Virus record (IMG/VR): IMGVR_UViG_3300043775_004247
Span: 1-26,165 of that record
Origin: a virus
DNA: 26,165 nt
Direction: 5' to 3' (one strand)
The notes beneath the pieces were generated by a model. The model ran no database searches. It worked only from the letters and a program-made list of their open reading frames with translations, and had not been told where the DNA came from. Of this stretch, positions 1 through 6,097 are shown one piece after another (the stretch's first letter is position 1; each line of letters begins with the position of its first letter). The position numbers were made by a program, and so were the translations under genes.

Positions 1-23
1 CTGCTATTCAGTACAATGCCCAT
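1..23 (-). CDS. Possible start of a further fibre-locus gene (partial)
   Basis: On the minus strand an ATG at 23-21 overlaps the TAA stop of the 461-aa fibre gene in a TAATG arrangement, and the reading frame stays open to the window edge (MGIVLNS and on). The same TAATG junction joins the gp6-like gene to the 1164-aa gene at 15065, so this coupling style is used elsewhere here. Only seven complete codons are visible, so no function can be given and the start is tentative. Confidence 0.35.
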
Positions 24-1408
24 TATACTCTATATCCTTTAAGCATTAATTTAAGACCTACACCAGCAGTAGTGGAGCCAATCTGATCGATATCTACTGT
101 TATTTCTGAATCATCAATTAAGTTAGATGTTGCAATTACTGCTGGGGTCACGGCAGTTGTGGATGTTTTTTCGTTTGAATCGATAGACAGTCTAGTAGAA
201 AAGATCGATGAACCGTTTTGATTCACATCCACGATAATCGAGCTACCATTTGGAGCAGTTCTAACGGATGCTCTTGCTTCTGTCAGAGCCATACCATACG
301 GCATTCTAAATATAAGAGCGTTTGTAGTTACCGCAAGATTTGATGTTTCATCGCTACATGCAAATACCAGATACTCTGTGTCCCAATTAGCGGAGTTAGT
401 GATGACAGTACTATGTGTACTCCACCAGTCATCTGAGCTAGCTGCTACTTCTTGTTCTGTTGACACCCAACCCGAACTTAATTGCCGTACAGTAGTATAT
501 GTAGCATCATATCGTGTTGTGTCAACTGCACTTCCCCATGTCGCACTGTTTACGTAAACCGTAGTATTCGTATCGATCCATGCCGCACTTCCTGTACGTA
601 CTATAGAAAATGCACCGCTGTTATTAGCGCTCTGCGAATTAAAGCTAGTGTATACACTTTCCCATCTACCACTATTAGGGTATACGGCTAAGTAGGTATT
701 TTGCCAGTTACCAGTTAATGCTCTTACAGCAATATCAGCTCCAGCAGAACTAACTGCAGCATCCCAATTTGCTGATTTCGCATAAACAATACTATATGTA
801 TTTTGCCAGTTGCCAGTTAAAGCTCTAACACCGAAATCTGCCGTTGCACTCCATGCCGCACTATTAGCATAAACCGAACTATATGTATTATTCCATTTAC
901 TGCCATTATCAACAATAGCTGTATACGATACATTCCAGTTAGCGCTGTTTGTGTTTACTGTAGTAAACACATTATCTGCAGTTACATTACCCCATCCACC
1001 GCTTTCTGTATTAACGAGTGTATAGACATTGTAAGCTGTATTATATGCATCATTCCAGTCACCGCTATATGCACGGGTTGTTGAAAAGACACCTGACCAT
1101 CTCGCGCTATTGGTGTATACTGTGGTATTTGTACTAACCCATGCACCACTAAGAGCGCTTAATGTATCGTAAGATGAATTCCATTTAGGGGCTAAAAAAT
1201 TATTATTGAGTTGTGTCGGTGCGTTCCATACACCCGCCTTTGGACCATACATCTGATACGTAACAGTATCGAGATAAAAATCACCATCATTACCTACGAG
1301 GGATGTAGGTGCGATACTACCATTAAGCACCGAAGTCCCGGGTTCACCTTTACATAGTGCTGTAATAGCTGGTACATTTAATGAAAGTTTTGCAGATATG
1401 TTTGCCAT
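23..1408 (-). CDS. Tail fibre-like protein with 14-residue Trp repeats and a C-terminal beta domain (461 aa)
   Basis: Probable virion adhesin or fibre. Residues about 39-61 carry the GNDGDFYLDT...YGPK...W motif that often follows collagen-like or linker segments in phage and spore-surface proteins. Residues about 76-344 consist of degenerate 14-residue units of the form W-x3-Y-x2-V-x3-S-x2, predicted to make an elongated stalk. Residues about 345-461 form a compact-looking domain (FACSDE, FRMPYGM, EITVDIDQIGSTTAG, ending LKGYRV) of a kind I recognise from the C-termini of many environmental phage structural proteins; its function is unknown to me. The ATG at 1408 has an AATAAATA box 10 nt upstream. 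Residues encoded at 383-539 are nearly identical to part of the 761-aa fibre gene. The fibre role is inferred from repeat architecture and neighbours. Confidence 0.8.
   Translation of the reverse strand: MANISAKLSLNVPAITALCKGEPGTSVLNGSIAPTSLVGNDGDFYLDTVTYQMYGPKAGVWNAPTQLNNNFLAPKWNSSYDTLSALSGAWVSTNTTVYTNSARWSGVFSTTRAYSGDWNDAYNTAYNVYTLVNTESGGWGNVTADNVFTTVNTNSANWNVSYTAIVDNGSKWNNTYSSVYANSAAWSATADFGVRALTGNWQNTYSIVYAKSANWDAAVSSAGADIAVRALTGNWQNTYLAVYPNSGRWESVYTSFNSQSANNSGAFSIVRTGSAAWIDTNTTVYVNSATWGSAVDTTRYDATYTTVRQLSSGWVSTEQEVAASSDDWWSTHSTVITNSANWDTEYLVFACSDETSNLAVTTNALIFRMPYGMALTEARASVRTAPNGSSIIVDVNQNGSSIFSTRLSIDSNEKTSTTAVTPAVIATSNLIDDSEITVDIDQIGSTTAGVGLKLMLKGYRV
361..1183 (-). repeat. Degenerate 42-bp (14-residue) fibre repeats
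   Basis: Within the 461-aa fibre gene the protein repeats with Trp about every 14 residues, mostly as W-x3-Y-x2-V-x3-S-x2, which corresponds to 42 bp of DNA. Several units are 1-3 residues longer, for example around the phrase VRALTGNW. The copies are well diverged at DNA level. Confidence 0.75.
383..539 (-). repeat. 157-bp near-identical block, copy A (partner 6611-6767)
   Basis: Read by eye, this block matches 6611-6767 over 157 bp with three mismatches and no gaps. It encodes the DTTRYDATYTTVRQLSSGWV region followed by STEQEV of the 461-aa fibre. One mismatch is synonymous; the other two change Ala/Thr residues. Confidence 0.9.
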
Positions 1409-1418
1409 GTGTGTAAAG

Positions 1419-1426
1419 TATTTATT
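1419..1426 (-). promoter_or_regulatory. T4-type late promoter-like box upstream of the 461-aa fibre gene
   Basis: The minus strand reads AATAAATA, ending 10 nt before the ATG at 1408. It is close to the T4 late promoter octamer TATAAATA and to similar boxes before nine other genes here. Promoter function is inferred. Confidence 0.5.
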
Positions 1427-1441
1427 TTAAAATTTTATTAT

Positions 1442-2374
1442 CTACAGAGGTGTTATAAGAATATAATTGTCTCCGGCTTCAAACGGTGCTGTGCCTGTTG
1501 ATACGGTGATTAGCGGGTTTGACAGGATCGGTCCTGTATTGTATGGTGGAGCGTTTACAACAGAAATGGTATCAAACACAGTAAGAAATACAGGATCGGG
1601 TACAAGACCGAGGTATGGTTCAGCCGTGTATGTAAATATATCTGTACCTTCTTCACCACTTAATGAAGTAAAGAAGCCGTTGATATTGAAGTTCTTTATC
1701 TTGAGACTTGTTCTTGTAAAGCTCGATGCAAATGAAAGACAGCAATTAAGTGATGGTGGTCTGTCTCCAGGAATATATACATCTGCGTAATTTACAAAAC
1801 ATTCACTTGACTCCGGGTGACTAAAATCAACAATCACACGTTGACAAAAATCAGTCAGCCTAACACGAACCCGCCTATACTCAAAATCACCTGCAATACG
1901 CTGTTGATATAACGAAAAAGGATACTCGTATGCCGAGCTACTCAAGCTCTCAGAGCGGTATTTAAAGTTAAATTTTGTATTATATGAATCGCGAATAGCT
2001 ATAGTATTAGATTTAGGTACTGTAAACCCACCATCTGACCCAAACCCGCTTGTTCCGAAATTCCCAGTAATATCAAACCCTACCCCTAACTCTCCATAAT
2101 ATGCACCATCATAAAAGTCACGTATACCACCGTTATCATGTGCAGAGATACCATTTGTCATTGCATAACATAAACCTGAACCCGGCCCCCCACCCTTTAA
2201 GTTATCTGCAAATGCATTAATAAAGTATACACAAAATCCTTCACTACCTGATACTTCTGTACCATAACAAGCATAATCAAAAGAAACTACTATGTCTTTT
2301 GATGTGTCGAGATTTTTTGCAAGAAAAATAGATCCTGCTATAGCTTCATATGGGAGTTGATAGAGGTTTGCCAT
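1442..2374 (-). CDS. L-type lectin-like (concanavalin A-fold) adhesin (310 aa)
   Basis: Likely a carbohydrate-binding virion protein. The order of motifs resembles legume/L-type lectins: a strand VVSFDYACYG (29-38), then GFCVYFINA (46-54), a Gly-rich turn GGGPGSGLCYA (61-71), and ELGVGFDITGNFG (95-107). The last corresponds to the strand bearing the metal-binding Asp, where L-type lectins have V-x-F-D-T-x-x-N. The C-terminal part (about 230-310) is unassigned and may attach the protein to the particle. The ATG at 2374 follows an AT-rich leader (AAGTAATATAG...) without a clear TAAATA box or Shine-Dalgarno. The gene lies between two fibre genes, which supports a receptor-recognition role. The fold is inferred from motifs; ligand unknown. 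Confidence 0.7.
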   Translation of the reverse strand: MANLYQLPYEAIAGSIFLAKNLDTSKDIVVSFDYACYGTEVSGSEGFCVYFINAFADNLKGGGPGSGLCYAMTNGISAHDNGGIRDFYDGAYYGELGVGFDITGNFGTSGFGSDGGFTVPKSNTIAIRDSYNTKFNFKYRSESLSSSAYEYPFSLYQQRIAGDFEYRRVRVRLTDFCQRVIVDFSHPESSECFVNYADVYIPGDRPPSLNCCLSFASSFTRTSLKIKNFNINGFFTSLSGEEGTDIFTYTAEPYLGLVPDPVFLTVFDTISVVNAPPYNTGPILSNPLITVSTGTAPFEAGDNYILITPL

Positions 2375-2467
2375 ATTGTAATTACTATATTACTTATCAA
2401 CTAACTTGAATTCTCAATTAGCTAGATGTATTAAAACAACTCTTCCTCCTTTATTGAGTGATGTTTT

Positions 2468-2677
2468 TTATTCAGAAACTTCAGGTACTTCGAGCAACCC
2501 AAGCCTGTTTATTTCTGCTTCACACTCTTCTTTGGTTCCAACAAATAAAGTTTTAGGCGTGGCAATGGATTGGTCTGTTTGTTCATAAAAAACAATTGAA
2601 ATTTCGTCGTAGACCAATTTCCAGTTGCCTATAGAATCGTCATAAGACCAGGTATTTTCATTTGGGAGAATTATCAT
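2468..2677 (-). CDS. Small protein coupled to the beta-helix fibre gene (69 aa)
   Basis: A 69-aa soluble acidic protein whose ATG at 2677 overlaps the stop of the 287-aa gene in an ATGA junction, so it is probably translated by coupling. It has no signal peptide or membrane segment. It contains several aromatic residues near the N-terminus (W10, Y12, W19, Y23) and a phrase FVGTKEECEAEINRLGL that looks like a short helix. I do not recognise a family. A small gene just downstream of a fibre gene often encodes a fibre assembly factor or tip accessory, but nothing in the sequence proves that here. About 93 bp without a recognisable feature separate it from the lectin-like gene. Confidence 0.65.
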   Translation of the reverse strand: MIILPNENTWSYDDSIGNWKLVYDEISIVFYEQTDQSIATPKTLFVGTKEECEAEINRLGLLEVPEVSE

Positions 2678-3537
2678 GGGACTGTTACGGAAAGGGTTGA
2701 GGTAGCTGAATTATAGGTCGCTGTTGTTCCAGCAGGGACGCCTGTCAAAGTTCCTACGCCCCAAGCGCCTGATGTTGAACCTTGAAAGAAGCGAAATGTT
2801 GTAACACCAGACGGAGGCGAAACATTGAACGAAACAGCAATGAATGAGCCAGCCGAGTTAAATGTTGCGGTCGCGGTTGATGCTCCAGTTGTTTGGAACG
2901 CTCGCAACAATCCCGTAATAATTGTTTGCCCTGTGTAGGTTAATGTTCCAGACAGAATAAGGGTTCCGTTGCCCGATTTGGTCAAGTTTCCGCCCCCTGC
3001 AATATTACCCGTAATAGTTATCGTGTTTGCTCCGAGTGTGCGATACTGAAGTGAAGTGTTTAATTGAAAATCATTAGGTAGGGTCACATTCGCCGATGTG
3101 TCGATGCGTCCTGCGGCGTTAGAGAGAGTAAAAAGTCCCGTTCCGAAAGCATTGCTTGATGTGTATAATATATAGCCAGCTAACCCAGATGAAACAAACG
3201 ATGTTCCGCCAGAGTAAGTATTGTTGCCACCTATTGTTAAAACTGCCGTTCCAGTTTTTGTCAATGATCCCGATCCACTTATAACTCCATTTAAAACGGA
3301 TGCTCCTGTTATTGTGAGGATTCCAGCATTTATTTGTGTTGGTCCTGTATAATTACAATTTCCAGACAATGTAAGTCCGCCAATTCCATTTTTAATCACA
3401 CCAATACTTCCAGTAATTACTTGTGAAATAGTTATTGCAGAATAGCACATGAATTGACGAAATGTTGCTGATGTGCTGATAATAGCACTAACCACACTTG
3501 TACGTATTCTGGCTGAAAGTGATTCTGTGAGCGTCAT
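2674..3537 (-). CDS. Autotransporter-like (PATR) beta-helix fibre protein (287 aa)
   Basis: Probable fibre tip or adhesin with a parallel beta-helix. It carries at least three passenger-associated (autotransporter) repeats of the type G-x-L-T-K-x-G-x-G-T-L-x-L-S-G-x-x-x-Y-x-G. They lie at residues about 43-72 (VIKNGIGGLTLSGNCNYTG), 86-113 (SGSGSLTKTGTAVLTIGG, then NNTYSGGT) and 178-206 (NIAGGGNLTKSGNGTLILSG, then TLTYTGQT). Such repeats are typical of bacterial surface autotransporters; no autotransporter beta-barrel or signal peptide follows, as expected for a virion protein. It overlaps both neighbours by 4 bp (ATGA), forming a coupled trio with the 531-aa and 69-aa genes. A hand count over 2701-2880 gives about 50 percent GC, against 32-37 percent in two sampled 60-base lines of the adjoining 531-aa gene. 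This suggests recent acquisition. Confidence 0.75.
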   Translation of the reverse strand: MTLTESLSARIRTSVVSAIISTSATFRQFMCYSAITISQVITGSIGVIKNGIGGLTLSGNCNYTGPTQINAGILTITGASVLNGVISGSGSLTKTGTAVLTIGGNNTYSGGTSFVSSGLAGYILYTSSNAFGTGLFTLSNAAGRIDTSANVTLPNDFQLNTSLQYRTLGANTITITGNIAGGGNLTKSGNGTLILSGTLTYTGQTIITGLLRAFQTTGASTATATFNSAGSFIAVSFNVSPPSGVTTFRFFQGSTSGAWGVGTLTGVPAGTTATYNSATSTLSVTVP

Positions 3538-5129
3538 CCTACGATTATATAAAGGGTATTTACAGCAGGAGTTATTGCATTATAACCCGCTTGTGTAATT
3601 TGCATCATATTAGTTAGCGATGTAGCTCCACCTATACCTGTTATGTTAGAAGTGACAAAACCTGACCAATTAGCGGAATTACTTTGAACTGTTGTAAAAG
3701 CACTATTAGCTTTACTAGCAACATCAGTTAATCCATTAATCTTAGATTGATCGATTTCTGCATTAGCTGCAACATCAGTATTAACTAATAAAGAAGCAGG
3801 GGTTTGATAGACACCGTTGACGGTTTTTACTAATCCCGATCCAGCAACAGACGGTAACGTAGTATGTATGTGTGAGGGATGCGTTGAATCAAACCAAAAT
3901 CTAATTTTACGAGATTGATTATCAGATTTTGCAGCCCAAAATTCTACATAAATACGATCCGAAGTAAGTAATGTAGTTTGAGGCATTGTTACATTAACAA
4001 TATACTGAGCTATAACAGTAGGATCATAAATATAAACATTTTCAGAACTTGCTAACGGAGTATATGTAGAAGTTGAAGAGGTGTATTTATAAACTCTAAC
4101 TTGCATTGATGATTGGTTTACTGAGGCATTACCAACTATATCAACCCAAATATTGAAATCCCAAAGACCAGCTGGAATATTTGTTACTGCTGGTTCTGAG
4201 GATAAAGAAACAAATCCAGCTACTAATGTATAAACATTTTGTGTCAACTCGGCTGACTCAAGAGAACCCGATCCAACTGAATATTCTCTACCTAATAAAG
4301 AAGGAGCTACGGGAGATGTAGGAAGACCATTTGTGGGAGAAATACCCGTATAGTTAGCATAATTGAAATAATAGAATACTCCACCTCCACCGCTCCCCCC
4401 AGTTGCAATAGAACCTGGAACCCATGCCGTGCCGTTCCATTGTAAAATTTGACCGTTTGCAGGATTTTGTACCGAAACTGGATTGCCTTGAATAGATACC
4501 ACGGTTGCACTTACTGATCCAGCTGAAGTGTCTGCTGTTATGTCTCCATTAAATGTTGGAAGTCTAGCAGCACCAAGAGTACCACTAGTGATATATGAAG
4601 CATCTATAGATGCACTATTTGCATTATAAGAAGTATATACACTATCCCAATTTGCAGAATTAGATCTTACTAAAGTAGTAGCCACCGTGTCTCCAGCAAC
4701 TATACCCGTTAGTTTACTACCATCACCATAGAATGAACCAGTTGCTGAAACATCATTAATAAGAGTTCCTGTTAATGTACCACCGCTTAAGGGTAAAAAA
4801 TTAATATGTGTGTATTGATTTGCTAAACTATTATCCCAATTAGTTGAAGAATTGGATTGAACATTTGTATATGTATTTTCCCAATTAGCCGTTAATCCTC
4901 TTACTTCAGTATCTGGAGCAGCAGCAGCAGCTAAATTTGTTAAACCACTACCATCACCATAAAATACACCTGATGCGCTAATATCACCGGCAATAGTCAG
5001 CTCTTCATTAGGAGTGGGCGTATTTACGCCCACTCTCCCATCCTCAGTATGAAATGTTACTACCGGTCCTGTACCGACAGAAAAGTTGTCACTGCGAACA
5101 GACAGGTCGTTAGGTATATATTCCGTCAT
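3534..5129 (-). CDS. Tail fibre-like protein (531 aa)
   Basis: Probable fibre or structural adhesin. The N-terminal part has the phage-fibre phrase VGVNTPTPNEELTIAGDI (about 33-50) followed by GDGSGLTNL, seen in many long-fibre proteins before a chaperone or tip domain. A second copy, YGDGSKLTG, comes later. Trp-repeat units are sparse here (around NWENTYTNVQSNSSTNWD, and again near the C-terminus at NSAFTTVQSNSANWSGF). A mid-to-C-terminal beta-sandwich-like region (IPAGLWDFNIWVD ... DRIYVEFWAAK ... FDSTHPSHIHTTL) resembles a domain common in phage structural proteins. No peptidase S74 chaperone is visible. The ATG at 5129 has a CATAAATA box 7 nt upstream. The stop overlaps the start of the beta-helix gene (ATGA), so the two products may form one fibre. 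Confidence 0.75.
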   Translation of the reverse strand: MTEYIPNDLSVRSDNFSVGTGPVVTFHTEDGRVGVNTPTPNEELTIAGDISASGVFYGDGSGLTNLAAAAAPDTEVRGLTANWENTYTNVQSNSSTNWDNSLANQYTHINFLPLSGGTLTGTLINDVSATGSFYGDGSKLTGIVAGDTVATTLVRSNSANWDSVYTSYNANSASIDASYITSGTLGAARLPTFNGDITADTSAGSVSATVVSIQGNPVSVQNPANGQILQWNGTAWVPGSIATGGSGGGGVFYYFNYANYTGISPTNGLPTSPVAPSLLGREYSVGSGSLESAELTQNVYTLVAGFVSLSSEPAVTNIPAGLWDFNIWVDIVGNASVNQSSMQVRVYKYTSSTSTYTPLASSENVYIYDPTVIAQYIVNVTMPQTTLLTSDRIYVEFWAAKSDNQSRKIRFWFDSTHPSHIHTTLPSVAGSGLVKTVNGVYQTPASLLVNTDVAANAEIDQSKINGLTDVASKANSAFTTVQSNSANWSGFVTSNITGIGGATSLTNMMQITQAGYNAITPAVNTLYIIVG

Positions 5130-5136
5130 ACTATAT

Positions 5137-5144
5137 TATTTATG
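5137..5144 (-). promoter_or_regulatory. T4-type late promoter-like box upstream of the 531-aa fibre gene
   Basis: The minus strand reads CATAAATA, ending 7 nt before the ATG at 5129. It overlaps the stop codon of the upstream 300-aa gene. Function is inferred from the shared motif. Confidence 0.55.
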
Positions 5145-6042
5145 CAATATCGTATAATCTAATGTACTTTGTGTTGCCGCCTATTGTTATTGGTATAAAG
5201 TCATTGATAGCAGATATCGATGTTGCGGTAGACTGTGTACCAGCAAATGTAACAGTGTTGAAATTTAATGCATTAGCATATACTGTGCCGTTACTACTTA
5301 CGCTACCCGCTACTGTTACTTCTGATGTTATGTCTGTGGTACCTACACCGACTTTACCAGTGGAATCAACGACGAATGGTGTACTGTCGGGCTTTGAATC
5401 ATCAATACGAATAGCATAACCACTGCCTTGCTGTACTATTCTTAAAGCATCTTCTGTTGTGTTTGTATCAATTAATACCGCGCTCGCTGTACTTATCTTT
5501 GTTTCAATATATGTCGTTTCACCAAAGACAGAAAGGTTTTTAGTTATTGTAACGTTTTCACTAATAGTAAGATCGCCACTTATTGTACCGCCTGTGAGCG
5601 ATAAATATGTGCTATACGCATAATCACGGGTAGCATATGTAGCACTGTTAGCATTAACGTTACTATAAACTGAATCCCAATTAGCACTTGCAGTATTAAC
5701 GCTGCTATAAACTGAAACAGCATTAGCACTGTTAGCATTAACGTTACTATAAACTGAATCCCAATTAGCACTGTTAGCATTAACGTTACTATAAACTGAA
5801 TTACCATTACCTATGCTATCATAAGCACTATTCCAATTAGCGCTCGCTGTATTAACGCTGCTATAAACTGAAACAGCATTAGCACTGTTAGCATTAACGT
5901 TACTATAAACTGAATTCCAGCTTGCACTATTTGACGTTACATTACTGAGTATATTATCATATTTTGGTAATACTGTGTCAGTACCGGTTTGAGTAAGAGA
6001 GCCGCGAAGCTCAATATTATTTGTGTAGATTTCTTGTGGCAT
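5140..6042 (-). CDS. Short Trp-repeat fibre protein (300 aa)
   Basis: Probable fibre or fibre segment. After a short head (1-30, with YTNNIELRGSL), residues 34-136 are very regular 14-residue units such as VYSNVNANSANWDS. In alternate units the Trp is replaced by Ala, and one unit is shortened by four residues (around IGNGNS). The region 145-240 is beta-rich with serial GDLTISENVTITKNLSVFG and VGVGTTDITSEVTVAG phrases typical of phage fibre shafts. The last 21 residues (NDFIPITIGGNTKYIRLYDI) match in pattern the C-terminus of the 761-aa fibre. The ATG at 6042 has an AATAAATA box 9 nt upstream. The DNA repeats are nearly identical, so copy number may vary between isolates. Confidence 0.78.
   Translation of the reverse strand: MPQEIYTNNIELRGSLTQTGTDTVLPKYDNILSNVTSNSASWNSVYSNVNANSANAVSVYSSVNTASANWNSAYDSIGNGNSVYSNVNANSANWDSVYSNVNANSANAVSVYSSVNTASANWDSVYSNVNANSATYATRDYAYSTYLSLTGGTISGDLTISENVTITKNLSVFGETTYIETKISTASAVLIDTNTTEDALRIVQQGSGYAIRIDDSKPDSTPFVVDSTGKVGVGTTDITSEVTVAGSVSSNGTVYANALNFNTVTFAGTQSTATSISAINDFIPITIGGNTKYIRLYDIA
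5635..5943 (-). repeat. Highly conserved 42-bp tandem repeats with an exact 67-bp duplication
   Basis: This region encodes residues 34-136 of the 300-aa fibre. The DNA repeats with a 42-bp unit (for example the unit starting at 5642). Positions 5693-5759 recur exactly at 5849-5915, an offset of 156 bp. The high DNA identity points to recent expansion by recombination or slippage. Confidence 0.85.
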
Positions 6043-6051
6043 ATGTATATA

Positions 6052-6059
6052 TATTTATT
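6052..6059 (-). promoter_or_regulatory. T4-type late promoter-like box upstream of the 300-aa fibre gene
   Basis: The minus strand reads AATAAATA followed by TATATACAT and the ATG at 6042, a 9-nt spacing. No Shine-Dalgarno is visible between the box and the start. Confidence 0.5.
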
Positions 6060-6097
6060 CTCTAGCACACGTAAAATATTGTGAATTTAATATTTTA

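Noticed and set aside
5580-5807. 75-aa minus-strand frame that looks like several hydrophobic membrane segments
   Set aside because: It is a shifted frame of the repeats in the 300-aa gene. Its periodic hydrophobicity comes from the DNA repeat.
5635-5943. CRISPR-like array because of regular 42-bp repeats
   Set aside because: The repeats are contiguous, in frame and coding, with no unique spacers.
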